In this document: one piece after another, positions 12,540-26,100 of the stretch
Position numbering within the stretch: position 1 is the first letter of the stretch
How the letters are laid out: each line of letters begins with the position of its first letter
Assembly: GCA_026261815.1 (NCBI GenBank)
Contig: JAMPIT010000230.1
Span: 10,663,001 to 10,727,000, forward strand
Length of the DNA stretch: 64,000 bases
DNA from: Monarcha castaneiventris obscurior
Lineage: Eukaryota > Chordata > Aves > Passeriformes > Monarchidae
Direction: 5' to 3'
Notes under the pieces: generated by a model
Database searches by the model: none
Told to the model about the DNA's origin: nothing
What the model saw: only the letters and a program-made list of their open reading frames with translations
Position numbers and translations under genes: made by a program

Positions 12540-15335
12540 ACTAATAGAATCAAAGAATGCTTTAGGCTGGAAAAAGCCTCTAAGATCATCAGTCCAACAG
12601 TTAACCCAGCACTGCCAAAGCCACCACAAAACCACATCCCTAAGTGCCACATACACACTTTTAAATACCTCCAGGGATGGTGACTCAATCACTCCTCTGG
12701 GCAGCCTGTTTTCATGCTTGATAACCCTTTCTGTAAAGAAATCTTTCCTAAGATCCAATCTAAAGCTCCTCTGGCACAACTTGAAGCTATTTCCTCTTGT
12801 CCTAGCACTTATTATCTGGGGGAAGAGACAGACCCCCACTTTGCTACAACCTCCTTTCAGGTGGTTGCAGAGAGTGATAAGGTCTCTGCTGAGCCTCCTT
12901 TTCTGCAGGTTAAACAATCCCAGCTCCCTCAGCTGCTCCTTCTAAAACTTGTGCTCCAGACCCTTCACCAGCTTTGTTGCCTTTCTCTGGACCTGCTCCA
13001 GCACCTCAATGTCCTTCTTGTGGTGAGGGGCCCAGGACTAGAAAGAGGAGTCAAGATTCACCAATGCTGAGTACAGGGAGCCAATCACAGCCCTGTTCCT
13101 GCTGGCCACACTATTGCTGATATCGGCCAGGATGTCACTGGCCTCCTTGGCCACCTGGGCACAGGCTGGCTCATATTCAGCACCTCCAGGTCCCTTTCCC
13201 CTGGGCAGCTTTCCAGCCACTCTTCCCCCAGCCTGTAGTGCTGCAGGGGTTGTTGTGACCCGTGTGTAGGGTCCTGCTCTTTGCCTTGTTGAACCTCATA
13301 CCATTGGCCTCAGTTCACTGATCCAGCCTGTCCAGATCCCTCTGCAGAGCCCTCCTGCCCTCCAGATCAACACTCTTGCCCAGCTTGGTGTTCTCTGCAA
13401 ACTGACTGAAGGTGCCCTCAATCCTCTCATTCAGATAATTGATAAAAATATTAAACAGGTAATAGAGATAATACTGAGCCCTGGGGAACACCACTGGTGA
13501 ATGGCTGCCAGCTGGATGTAACTCCATTCATCACCACTGGATCTGGGCCTTGCCATTCAGCCAGTTTTTTACCCAACAAAACGCACGCCTATCTAAGTAA
13601 TGAAAAGCCAGTTTCTCCAGGAGAATGCTGTGGGAAGTGGTGTCAAAGTCTTTAGTAAAGTCTAGGCAGACACATCCACAGCCTTTCCCTCATCCAGTAA
13701 GCGGTGACCTTGTCACAGAATGAGATCAGGTTGGTCAAGCAGGACCTGCTTTTCATAAACCAGTGCTGTCTGGGCCTGATTCCCTGGTTGTCCTCTATGT
13801 GCTTTGTAGTGGCACTCAAGATCACCTGCTCCATGACCTGTCCCAACTCAGAGGTCAGGCTGACAGGTCTGTAGTTTCCTGGATCTTCCTTCCTCTTTTC
13901 TTATGATGGACATTGGATTTGCCAGCTCTCAGGCTAACTTCCTGGTTAGCCAGGGCTGCTAATGAATGATGGAAAAGGGCTCGCTGAGCACTTCCCCAGC
14001 TCCCTCAGTACCCTTGGGTGGATCCCATTTGGCTCCGTAGACTGTGTGTGTACAAGTGCTGTAGCAGGTTGCTTCCCTTTGGACTATGGTGGCTTCATTC
14101 TCCTCCTCATCCCTGTCTTCTAGCTGAGCAACGAGGTACCTGTAGAACTGGTCTTTAATATAAGATTGGGGCAAAGAAGGCATTAAGCACATTGGCCTTT
14201 TCCTCATCCTTTGTCACTATGCTTCCCTCTGCATACTGTAAAGGAATGGAGATTCTACTTGGCCTTCATTTTGTTGCTAATGCATTTACAGAAGTATTTT
14301 TATTGTCTTTTATGGCAACAGCCAGATTTAAGTTCTAGCTGGGCTTTGGTCCTTCAAATTTTTTGCTGCATAACCTCACAGCATCCTTGTAGTCCTCCTG
14401 AGTGACCTGCCTCTTCTTCCAAAGGTCATAAACTCTCTTTTTTTTCCCCTTCTGAGTTCCAGCCAAAGCTCTCTGTTCAGTAAGGCCCAACTTCTTCCCC
14501 AATGACTTGTCTTTTAGCATGCAGGGTCATCCTACTCCTGTGCCTTTATGGTTTCCTTCTTGAAGAATGTTCAGCCTTCCTGAACTCATTTGTCCTTCAG
14601 GTCTGCCTCCCAAGGGATTATGTCACCCAGGCTCCTAAACATGCCAAAGTCTGCCCTCTGGAAGTCCAAGGTGACAGTTCTGCTGCCTGTGGCAGTTCTA
14701 CCTCTTTCATACTTCTTCAGGAATTGAAAAGTATTTTGTGGTCTCAGTGCCCAAGATGGCCTCCAACCATTGCATCACCCATCAGTCCTTTTCTGTTTAC
14801 AGAAAACAGGACCAACAGGCACCTTCCCTAGGTGACTTTCTCGCTAGCTGTGTCAGGAAGGTCACCTTCCATAAACTGCAGGAGGCTCCTGGACTATTTC
14901 TCTCTATTGTATTTCCAGAGGACGTCTTGTAAGTCGAAGTCTTCCATGAGAACAACAGCCAGCAATTGTGAGTCTTCTGTCAGCTGCTTACAAAATATTT
15001 CCTTTGCATCTTCATCCTGGTTAGGTGGTCTGTAAGAGATGTCCACCAGGATATCTGCTCTGTTGGCCTTCCCCCTGATTCCTACCCATAAACACTCAGC
15101 TGTAGCATCACCATCATTTAACTCTGAGCAATTGAAATTGTTCCTAACATATACAGGGCTACCCCACTTCTCCTTCCTTGCCTGTCCCTTCTGAAGAGTT
15201 TATAGCCAGCCCTTGCAGCAATCCAGTTGTGTGAGTTACGTCCCCATGATGGCAAGTATGGCAGCTTTCTTCCTGCACAATGGCTTTTAGCTCCTCTTGT
15301 TTTTACATTTATGTAGAGCCAGAACTTTTGTAGGA
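12540..15335 (-). mobile_element. CR1 LINE, ~2.8 kb, near-complete but inactivated ORF2
   Basis: Read on the minus strand, this is CR1 ORF2 in order. Endonuclease: a KQEEL-like N-terminal start near 15300-15335, GYKLFRRDRQGRR near 15180, SYRPPNQDED near 15020, and an EDFDLQDVLW form of the GDFN motif near 14930. Reverse transcriptase: QGIRP and MKSRSCLTNLISF at 13700-13800, and FNIFIN near 13460. C-terminal domain: [11 protein letters not shown] and [15 protein letters not shown] at 12700-12900. The 3' end TGATTCTATTAG abuts 12540. The catalytic FADD box reads FAEN (codons at 13390-13398), and frame breaks and stops divide the frame into pieces, so it is dead. ORF1 and the 5' end are absent, which is usual 5' truncation. 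All minus-strand open frames in this interval are fragments of this one element. Confidence 0.93.
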
Positions 15336-18300
15336 ATGCGATGGCTTCAAAAATCTTTCCTCGAGTGGTTTCCAAAGCATAGTATAGAATTCGTGACCAA
15401 AAGTTGGAATGAAGTACTGCAGAACAGGATGGTCGTTATGGTTATTCCCACTGGTCAGAAAAAGAATTTACACAGCCTCTTGAACTTAGATCTGCTGTAT
15501 GCTATATATATTAAAAACATTATTAGAAAGGTTACTATAAACGTAAAAATGCTTTAGTTGTTTCTGTGCTGATCATGTTTAAGATGAGTTAAGGAAAGTT
15601 TTCATAATGTCGTTTTCTACTTACTTTGCTAATTCCTTAAAAAAAAAAAAGTCACAAAAGAAAAACCTCACAAAACCGAAGAAGTTCCACAGAATTGTTT
15701 CCTGAAAAGAAAACCCCCCAAAATTGAGGTGGCAATAACTCTACCATTTGTCTTTCATTGCTTTCTTTCTGGTTTTATTGAGAGCAAGATCAAACATGAA
15801 GTGTTCGTGCTTGAGAGAACCACAGTGCTCCACAGTCTGTCACACTTGAAGTCAATTTGTTCATTAAGGGCTGTTCCAATTTTTAAAATATTATAGACTT
15901 TAAACATTGCTATTAAACTGCCTTAGGTTCTCTTCTACAGTCCTTGCTTTACTGAGTTACTTTCTCTTCCTCTATTAGTGCTTTGGCATGTTCAGGCAGA
16001 CTACATTGATTTCTTTGTTTTGAATATTGTTAATCTTGTTGCACATTTTTCATCAAAAATAGCTCTCATAAATCTGTCAGCTGTCAGGAATAGAAGTGAG
16101 CTTTGAAAACTTTTTAAATATTGCAATGCATTTTCATTAAAACAAGTTGACAGCAGAGAACATATTTCTTTTCTTGACACCATCATACTGCTTTGATGAA
16201 TGACACTGGACAGTGTTTTTTTCACTTTATGACATTGTTCAGGCACAGTAGCAGTGTTGCAGATGCAGACTGAGACTCCCAACTCTTCTCTATCGGCTTC
16301 TGCACCTGTTTGCTCCACAGACAAGGGATGGAGCATTGGCACCGGCACTTGCTCACAGACACGGACAGGTTTGCATTGGGGGAAACAGATGCAGAGCAGT
16401 GGTGTAATAGTTTGTCTTCTTAGAATGACAATGATTTCCTGAATTATTACAAATGTTGATGCTTGCTGCTACAAAACAATGCACTGAACTTCAGTTCTGT
16501 ACAAGTAAAAACATGTTCAGTTACTGAAATATAATGAATTCATTTTTCTTTCTCCTTCCATGCTCATTAGAAGTTAGGTGGGCTGAATACAGACACTTAA
16601 CTCAGATGCAAATGAACAAAATAACTTGAGCATTGCCTTTGGCCTAATGTCTTGGAGTTGGTATTTAGGCATCTGAACAGCTACATGTGGATTACAGAAC
16701 AGGGAATTAAACTTTTTTTCCCCCTGTTATACATCTTAAAAGAATAATAGCTGACATCTACTAATTAGTAAATTGCAAGACTTTAGTCCTTCCAAATGAT
16801 AAAGTGGTGGTTTAGTAAGCAAATAAATTCTGTAGTAAACTATTTAAATCTTTGGATATGGAGCCATCCTTGCTTAACTAGCTTGCAAAGTTAAAGGTTT
16901 GTGATTGTAGGCAGCAGGGTCCAACCCGAGCAGGGTAAGTCTTCAGGGCATTTCTGTCTAGTGCTCTGCCTCTTGGCTCTGTTCTCTTCATTCCCATGCT
17001 CAGTCTTTTGAGTGGCCATCAAATGCAAAAGAGTGAGGGTATTTGCTAATAATGTGCAGGGTTGTTCTGTAAAGGTTTTACGGAGCTGGTGTATGATGCT
17101 TACTGGTGCAAAGGTCAGGATAACCACCTCGATGTACCCATTCATTCCCTTCCCCACCCCCTTCCTTTTTATGGCTTCCAAAAAGCAATTGTATTTTCAT
17201 CTGCCAAAATAAAAAAAAGGCTATTATGTGTACGCTCACTTTACTTTTAGTGGGAAGTGCTTGATTAGCCCTCACTGTATTGCATCCATCTTATGGAAAG
17301 GGCAGTGTTTCCTTCAGATTTCCACAGGATCTCCTAGATACTGTATGGATATTGAATCCAGGTTAAACAAACACTTGGAACTACTCTTACCTGTTTTTAA
17401 TCATTTCCAAATGTAACGGTGTGGTGATACAGAGCTCAGAGAGGCTACTTTTAAATCACTCGAGAAGCTGATAGGTACCTATTAATGTACTCAGTGAATT
17501 TATGTTTTGGTAACTTGCAGAGATTGACACATTAATTTTATGCTGCATTTTAGTAAACACTTCATGATTCTCATACCCTGAAATTGCAAGCCTGTTGCAC
17601 ATTTGAACTTAGCTGGTCTTTGCTCATACTGTTTAGATCAGCATTTGGGTTGGACTCATAAAATCTAGCAGCAGCATAAAATCTCATGCTTTGATCAAAC
17701 AAAAAAATACCTTTAGGCTTACTGATTTTCATTTAAGTTTCTCTGTTATAATCCTAAAATTGTACCATAGGAATCAATATCTGAAGAAAATCATCCCTTT
17801 AAAAAATGCTATTTATATTTATTTCTTAAATGCAGTCTGAATTTTTAAGTAACTTGTTCTGTTTGTTTTCAAGTTTATATTTTCATCACTACTTATTTTC
17901 TTAATTCTACTGCTAGAAAGCTGGTTTTACAGAGAGAATGAAGTGAAAAAACATATGGCTTTTTGTTGCTGTTGAGGGGATTATTCTTGGAGCCATGACA
18001 AAATTAATAAGAGAAAAAAAAGCAATAATTTTTTTTGTTGGTTTTACTTTCTGTTTCATTACGTGTTTAGTGCAGTAGATAAATCAATAGCAACATCTGT
18101 AACACAGTGAATTAATTTAATAGAAACAGTTTGGAAGGAGTAAATAAGTGACATGGCAACGAGCTTCAGTGTAGATGGAATTAAGACAGGAATTATATTT
18201 ATTTTTTTTTAATGGAAACTTCTAAAGTGATAGATAATGAAAAGAAGTATGAAGTCTCCAGATTTTAAAAAAGAGAATTCCAGTACAGAATATAAACAAA

Positions 18301-18735
18301 ATACACATAAATCCCAGTGATCTAACTGTGGAAGGAGGGAGGATAGACAGATTTCTCTTCTGGAAGTCAGTGGAACAACTGGAGGGCCTCTGGGAAAAAC
18401 TGATCTTCCACTCCTGCTGTGGCTGGCTGTGTTTTAACTCTGTCACAAACATCCTGTGTGACTTTGGTCGAGTCTGTTTTGGAGAAATTGTTGTTATGGT
18501 ACACCTTGGTAATGAGGAGAAGGAATGTGGCACAGCCAGCTTGGATTTTGTTATACAATACAACTGCTTGTAAGCAGGAGCGGAGTCTGAGTTGACAAAG
18601 GAACAAACACGAAGGAAGACTTTGCAACTGGTTGCTCTTCTTACATCCTGATGTTTTCATGAATCTGACCTTGTGGGGAGGATTGACATGTTTTCTAACT
18701 CATACGTTTGTTAGTATAAGTCATATTTAATAAAA
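15336..18735. other. Non-coding DNA, no gene seen
   Basis: AT-rich sequence with A-runs (15640-15651) and short chance frames. It holds one copy of the 24-bp duplicated segment at 16373-16396. I recognise no transposon or RNA gene. Confidence 0.45.
16373..16396 (+). repeat. 24-bp exact duplicate, copy 1
   Basis: This is identical over 24 bases (starts GCATTGGGGGAAAC, ends GATGCAGAG) to 20251-20274, about 3.9 kb downstream in the same orientation. Flanks on both sides differ. A chance match this long in 64 kb is very unlikely, so common origin or sequence transfer is likely. The family is unknown. Confidence 0.75.
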
Positions 18736-19190
18736 TTGTGGTTTCCCTGGTGGAGTTAGGATGATCCATATGATATCTCCCACTTGGATTTCTGAAAGAT
18801 GTTTGACAAAGTCTGTCCCCAAAAGCTCTAAAGAAGACTTAACTGCCATGGTATAAGGGAGAAGTTTGTCTATAGCTAAGGAAAAAAAGAGTAAAAGTGG
18901 GAAATAGAGTGGAAGGTAAATACCAAGGTTTTATCGTCAACAGTAGAAGGGCACCAGCATTTTTTTTCAGAGGCGACTGAGATTTGTGCTCTTAGACAGA
19001 ACTATAAATGAGCTGTAGAGGGAAGGAAGAGGTTGCAAAACTGAGGGATAATCCTAAGATATTTGGAGTGGTAGAGACTGGGTCTGTCACAGTCTTTCAT
19101 GTCTGGTGGTCAGAAGACTGTGTGATGGGCATAACAATGATAGATGAAATTAGTTCAGTTAAATGTTGTGGGTTTGTAAGGGGTTATTTC
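18736..19190 (+). mobile_element. Ancient CR1/L2-like LINE reverse-transcriptase relic
   Basis: Frame translation from 18781 gives LDF-stop-KMFDKVCPQKL and then LNCHGIREKFV. This matches the conserved LINE reverse-transcriptase stretch LDFSKAFDxVPHxxLLxKL...GI. Further on, 19023-19076 gives EEVAKLRDNPKIFGVVE, which lines up with the catalytic-box region xVVKFADDTKIFRVV, with FADD degraded to LRDN. Several stops and at least one frame change occur between the two. It is in sense orientation, much more decayed than the other CR1 copies, and non-functional. The exact LINE family and the edges are uncertain. Confidence 0.65.
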
Positions 19191-20037
19191 TCCCCTTTTC
19201 ACATTGGTATCCAAAGTGACAAGCTTTGAGATAGCTGTTGGAACTAAGGACACAGATCTTGTGCTTACAGTTTATAACTTAACAAAAATGCCTCTGCGCT
19301 CCATAGCACAAGGTGGTGTGATTTTTTTTCTTTTTACATCACAGAATTTAATGATTTGTAATGGTAACTTCTTTTTATAGGTTTTCTGTATAAAAAAATT
19401 TATTTGTTAATGGTACTTTAGATATATTTAACTTTCTGTATTGGCATCAGTAGATGAATCTGTAAATTATAATTTTATCATTTAAAAACGTAAATCTTAC
19501 TTTGTACTCTTCTAAGAATGTAGTGCTGAATTGGCTATAGCTGGGTGTTTTGCATGCTGGAGTAGAGATGTTATTTGTTTGTGGATTTACAGTATGGAAT
19601 GATGTTTGTCATACTTGGATTAAGTGACTAGTTTATATAGTACTTTTAAATTTGTATTGATATTTACAGTGGTGTGGATTTTTCATAGCTATTTTAATGG
19701 GTTTTTTTCCTACTTGTACTGCATGGTAATTGTTATTAATAAGATGGAGAGATGTTTCTACCATCTAGTGATGTAGCAGCATGGAAATGGATTCACTGAC
19801 TGTAAATATGAGCACTTGTTTGTATTCTGTCCATAGTGTGATAGAGTACTTCATCTAGGGTATTTATAGTGCAGTCTAAGTGAATAATAAGGGAGGACTA
19901 CAGTAATTCAGTTTTCTTTTTCTAAAACTGAGAAACATCTGAAACAGTCTAGGCAATTATATTGGAGTAAGTGAATTCGTGACCCAAGAAGTAGCGTCTC
20001 TGTGTCCTCACTGTCCATTTAAAACCCAGTATTATTG
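19191..20037. other. Non-coding DNA, nothing recognised
   Basis: AT-rich spacer between the LINE relic and a CR1 tail. It may hold further unrecognisable LINE sequence. No open frame of note. Confidence 0.4.
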
Positions 20038-20174
20038 CCCCAACCCTGGCAGGTTTTAAAGCCAGGTTGGGTAATGCCTTGAGCAATCTGGTCTAGTGAG
20101 AAGTGTCCCTGCATGTGGCAAGGTGAGTTGGGACTTTAAGGTCCATTCAAACTCCTTAACATTCTGTGATTTTA
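20038..20174 (+). mobile_element. CR1 LINE 3' tail, sense strand
   Basis: A CR1 3'-end fragment in sense orientation. It has AACCCTGGCAGGTTTTAAAGCC, then GCCAGGTTGGGTAATGCC, GAGCAATCTGGTCTAGTG, GTGTCCCTGCATGTGGCA and a terminal TTCAAACTCC...ATTCTGTGATTTTA, equivalent to the CR1 end TTCCAACCC...ATTCTATGATTCTA. About 137 bases remain. Diverged and non-coding. Confidence 0.85.
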
Positions 20175-23100
20175 TTATTTGTAATGTGCCTAATATGTAG
20201 TATTCAAAATAATAATTAAACAAATTCTATTGAAACCTTTTCAGATTTCTGCATTGGGGGAAACAGATGCAGAGATACTCACAGATACTCACAAATGTGA
20301 TGGTAACATGTCACTGCGTGATGCTCCTCCCTTGAAGGTTGACTGTAACTAGTGTGAGGCTCCTCTCCTTGTTTTGGATGACAGGTTTTGTCCCAGGTTT
20401 TGAATCCTGCTGGAGAAGAAGCCATAGTTTGGCCCCTCCTGAGCTGTGCTTTGGTGGAGCCACTCTCTGGTTATCGGCCACCAAGGGAGCATAAGCAGAT
20501 TAGCGAGTGGAGCTAAAGTCAGCTTCTGCAAAAGCTTTGTGTCCAGATGCTGTCAAAGCTCCAATTTAAAGAAGTGTCTTGGGTGCCTAAATGCCTAAAT
20601 CCCTTGACTTTGACAGACTCCAGACATCTTACCCAGTCCTGTGAAGCTGTTTATCAGAAATGATTAAATTGTAGGAGCATGCCGGTTATCTGTGTCTGGC
20701 TCTCTCTCACACCCCTCCCTGGTAGCCTGCCTGGCCTCAGCTATCCTGGTGGCTCCTCTTGCTCCCCTTTGTCCCTGTTGGCAAAGGAGACCAAGGAGCC
20801 CATGCAAAACTGGGGGCTGGAATAAAGCAGTTTTCATTAACAGCATGCAGTTAAGTGGGGGGTGATGCAGGTCCTGGCTAAGGGCTCCTCTTGCTCTGGG
20901 CCTTCTCTGTTGGCTTTCCAGTCAGGTTGCCTGTGTTTTGTTTTACTTGAGTTCAGGCCAAAATGAAATGGCATCCAGCTGCCCTAGTTGATATTTAATC
21001 TCCTTTGGTGCTTCAGCCTCTACGTGTTCCAGGATTGGATTCCTCTGGTCTGTCTTGTCAAATAAACATCAGCATTTAAGGATGTTAGATGGGTAAGAGC
21101 ATTAGGTGAATTACCTGCTTCTCCCTGTTAGCAGTCTGGCAGTTCACACAGGTAGTGCCAACACTGTCACAGGTGCCGTACACTCAATTAAACTGGGAAA
21201 ATGGTATTTTCCATTGAGCAGCTACAGCTATGTTGAAACTTGAGTGTGTTGAGCTGCTCAGGTTAAATATTTCACTAAGTATACTGAAGTTACTTATATA
21301 CAGTTTTTTTGGAATGAATAATTGCTTCAGATGTTTTCAACACCACCTGAAATGGGTATGTGAAAAAAGAAATGTAGACTATAATAGATTTACAAATTAT
21401 GAAATGGATACTAGTTTATAATATTCTTTGCCCTTTAAAATTTTAATAATGGCATATTTTTATGTGAAGTTAATGAGCCCTGAAAGTAAATCAGGATTGA
21501 AACTTAAGGTCATAGAATCCTTATTTTTGTTTTCAGTAAACACTGGGAACTAGTATAGTTTTTAGCTGCATTTATATGTTTCTCAAGAACATGGTGCAAA
21601 GTGAAGTCGTTATGGGGATTTTGTCTCAAATATACACTTAGAGTATATTTTGTCCCTTCTGTGCTTTAGTATTTGCCTATTTAAGGGAATATATATCTAT
21701 ATATCTGTGGTTTCTTATGCTTTGGTAAGCTTTATACTGTAGAGATTGTGTATGCAGTTCACTGCATACCACACATTAAATGTTTTTGTCTAGATGGTTT
21801 TCTTTTTAGCATAAAACATTCAGTGCTTTGAGCTCTGTTACTTAAAGATTCTGAGTGGGAACTGGGTACTGAGATGACAGTAAGATGTGATTTGTTATGG
21901 CACTGAATATTACACATTACTGTAGCAATTGGCAAAATCTCCCTCACTCTATTTATCCCCTAGAAAATCTCTTGTTGATATGAACAGCTTTTACTCAAGG
22001 TAAAGAGTTTTACATGGTTCTTTACATTGTTTTTGTGATAAAGGTTAACTGGTAGGTCTTAATTTGATCTTTTCATGTTGAGTGCATTCATATATTTGAA
22101 GAATGCTGGCTAAAACTGGGATCCTGCCATTGCAGGAGCATATCTGCCCTACAGATGCAACCCTGAAGAACAGATCCTAATCTGAAATTTATTTATGTGT
22201 GCTTGTCTATGTCTGTGTACACACATGGGAGAAAGCTGCTTCTTACTTGAGTAGAGACAGCTTCAATCCTGATAGTGTTTCTGAGAGGTTGTTTATTTAA
22301 CATTCACCTGCAACTGTATCTCGGTTGAATAAGGAACTCTACCTGTGGCATTTACATACAGGCTTTTGTTGTTCTTTTGCAAAAGACAAAATGTGACTTT
22401 AGAAAGGTCCTGGCCGTTATCTTCTGATCCTTTGGGATTTAAACAACAGGTAATGTGTACAAGTTGTATGAAAATGAAATTGTTCTATATTTTTTAGCAA
22501 GCCTAAAAGATATTTCTAAAAGCCTCTTTTTTTGCAGCATATTTACTATGGGCAGGTGAGCATAAGCTTGGTGCTCTCACAACTGCTCTGCAGCACCTGG
22601 TTCGACATCTGAGTGTGCCACTGCCAGGGAGCTGCCTCACCTGGTTCAGGCTTCTGTGTCCTGGAGTTGTCCAAAAGGAATATTCTCTTTCAGTTCTCAG
22701 CATGTGTGTAATTAATGGGAGAAACTATTTGAGACTGAGCCACAGACAGGTACAGGTCATTGTGGCCAGCTGCTTAATTATTGTCATTAGGAAGCATTTG
22801 GAAGTTCCTGGTGTGCACTTCTAGAAACACAACAGTGAGGGAATCTCTGTAGATTTTGATGGGTTTGTCCACTGTATTAAAAGATGATAAAAATTATTAG
22901 ATGGGTAGTACTGAAGCATTAATTTTCTAAACATATTTATCAAGATGAGGTAATAATTATCATCTACTTGATAATATTATCCACATCACACTCCTTTTAG
23001 CTAATTTTTTTCCTGCAATCGTGCCATATTTCAATTAATATATTTGAAAACAGGTATGAAGACTTCTGCATTTATAATTACATCTTCAATATCAATATCA

Positions 23101-26100
23101 TTGTGTTTTCAAGGTGTATTTACCATACAAAAAGGGTCTAGAATTAGAGTAAGTTACAATGATCCTCACGAAAATGCTGGGGTTATATGTGAAGCAGATG
23201 GCATTCCTTTTCACTGGGGAAAAAAGAAGCAGCCTGGATGAAAACGAGATTTTCTATGTGGACTCAGGGCTTTGCTATGAAATGACTCACAGTGAACAAG
23301 GTGCTTTCCACAGAGGTACACCCAGAATAACCCACTCATCGCTCTCTATGAATGCTCTGAGCCCAGAAAACTCCCTTTGTCCATCTTTTTTTTTAAAACA
23401 CATCTTGCATTGTGGCGGTTGTATTTGCCATTCCGTTCACTTTCCCGTTTCTTAGTCGAATGAAGAACACGGAGACACGAGCTACCTCTTGTGTTCAATC
23501 TGTTTAATTACACTCAGGGGCTTTTTCTGTTTAAAAGTTTTTTTCTTTCCCAGAGAGGCTGGCCAATTACTTGTTTTTATTCAGATTTCATATAATTTTC
23601 TGAAAAATTAAAAATAGTTATAGGTTTTTTCTATTACGCAGAGAGGTAGATGAGGCAATACTTCTACCTGTATGTCTTTTAGTGAGATATGTATTTTTTT
23701 GAAGACCTTTTTATGGAAGAGCTGCTCTTCATTTTGCATAGATGAAAATTAGTAAATGTTAAAGTTATAAAAGATATTAATTTAATAAACTATTTTTTTA
23801 AACTTTCTATTAAAATGATGCAAAATCTGTATCTTCTTCAGAGACATGTAGGCCACTACAAATGAAGATGGATAAAATAACCGTAGGTGCATTTTTATGG
23901 CATACATTTTTTTAGTGTTTGTTCAATAGACAACAAAAAGTGTATTGAAGTGCCAACAAATGATTGTGGCTGTTGGATCTTTTTTTTTTTTCTAGGTGTT
24001 TGGGAAATCTTTGTTATATTTAAAACCTGTTTAGGGAGAACCTGACCAGCTAATTTGTAATACAAATGTATCTGTGTTGTCTTAAAGGATTCAAATAAGA
24101 ATCTGCTTTAAAAGGAACGCATAATGCTATAAGCTTTTATAACATATTATATTATGATCTAAGCTATCAAAATCATATAATTGCTTGAAAAGTCAGAGTC
24201 CTCTTTTCTCTTTAGGACAATGTTACAGGATACAACTCCTTGGCCTTCTTAATTTGTGGACTTCTAGACATCTTCTATTAATTTCTGAATTGCTTCTTTC
24301 TATTTCTTCACTTATTCCAAGTATTGGAGACATATCAGATATATAAATCTATTTTGAGTTTGAAATTAAGAAAAAAAATAATAAGAATTTTTATAATTTT
24401 TGGAGGACAAAGACTACTAATTCTGATTTGGGATGATTAACAGTATAATTGCACAAGTAATTTCATAACATGTTTATCTCCTTAATCAGGTAGTTTAAAA
24501 ATTAAAAATATTACTTTATTTCTAAATTAGTTGTCAGCAGAACAGCAAGGTACAGGAGTATGACTGTTGTCAAGTGAAAATTTATTGTTTGAATTCCAAC
24601 GCTGTACTTGGTCCAAACCAATAAAGCTGCAGATTGTTAAAACTGTCTAAATAAATATCTGAGAGCATGGTGGTGTGACATAGAACTTCCTCCTGCAACT
24701 GCAGAGTAGCACATCAGAGAAAAAGTAAAATATTCTGCTGTTTGTGTAAATGTTGGATTTGGGGACTTCTATGCAGCTTTTGTACATCCACATGTGTGTC
24801 AATATGAAGATAGACCCTCTATAACTCAGTAACTGAGGTTTTTTCAGTGGATATCTAGTACCAGCTGTAAATGAGAATGCAAAATATTAATAATGTATGG
24901 AAAATATCACAAGTATAGGGACTTTTGAGTGCTTGACAGCAGTCTCCTCTACGATGATTTAATATGGCTTAAACACAGCAGTTCCTGTTTGTATGTGAGG
25001 TTAACTTCTCAGATGTTTAAAGCTGTCCTTATGAATGATTTGATCCCGCATTTATCCTTAAATTTCTCCTCTTGCATGCTTTTGATTTCTTGTTATTGAC
25101 AGGTAGCTGAAGAAGATTTTCATTCTATTAGTAGTGTAGTTGAGCACTGAAATTTTTGTTATCAACAATGTAGCAGGAATTTAGTGCAAAATATTTCTGC
25201 TTTTTCTTCTTTCTGTGAATTTTAAAACACCTGAGTTGCTTGTAGAGAGGCATAAGGATTAGCTTGTTTCCCATTCCAGTAAACTGTTCTATTAAGCACA
25301 GTATTTCTTGATTATGGGTTCTACTTTCTAGTCCTTTATTTCTTACAGCATTTTATATGTGACATGGATTTATACCACCATTCAGGCTTGTATATATTTT
25401 ACATTGCCTTGGAATATGCTCTAAGTGCTTTTATTTTTCTAAATATAAATGTACTTTTCTTCTTTATGTTGTCACAACAGATAGTGAACCCAGGTGCCAC
25501 TCTTCAGGAGTTTTGATTTTCTGGTATGGGGTACCCCTGGTTCATGTAGCACAGTTCAGCTGAGGGTGCTGAGTCGATGAGCTGGCTCACTTGTTAGTTT
25601 TGTCTGGATATAGTTTGCTTATGGGTTTCCTACAATTTATCTCGTGTGTGCAAGTTTTGCAGTTTATTTGTGCACAAAATCCAGTGGAGATCCCTTGTGA
25701 GACTTGTGTATGAAGGTTTATTTAGATGAGAGGAAAATGGCTTTACACTTGCTTTCAGCTGAGCTGTGGAAGCAGTGAGCTTTCCTTCCCTGCTCTTGTC
25801 CAAGCTCTGGCAGGGCAGGATGGAGATGCTTCACAGACTGACCAGATCATGCAGCTGCAGCTATTAATACTGTTAAATGACACCAGTTTTGCAACATATC
25901 CCATTTCAAATATACACATTTTCAAACATGTACATTTTCAAAACTTATTCACAGTGAAGACTTTACACTTGGATGTGGTTACTTGTTTGTTTAAATACAC
26001 TGCATTGCAGCCTTGGTCTTTTCTTAATTTAAGCCCTTCACTCAGGTTTTTTTGCTACATTAGATATCTCAGTCTGAATTGAAGGGAATGGGATGTGTGG

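Noticed and set aside
12490..13070. Plus-strand open frames of 118-151 codons
   Set aside because: They are antisense shadows of the minus-strand CR1 ORF2, whose motifs read correctly on the other strand.
14502..15035. Plus-strand open frames in 14.5-15.0 kb
   Set aside because: They are antisense to the CR1 endonuclease region.
23125..23241. Open segment following TTTTCAAG with an exon-like peptide
   Set aside because: The upstream acceptor is weak, no donor is found before the stop and there is no recognisable domain.
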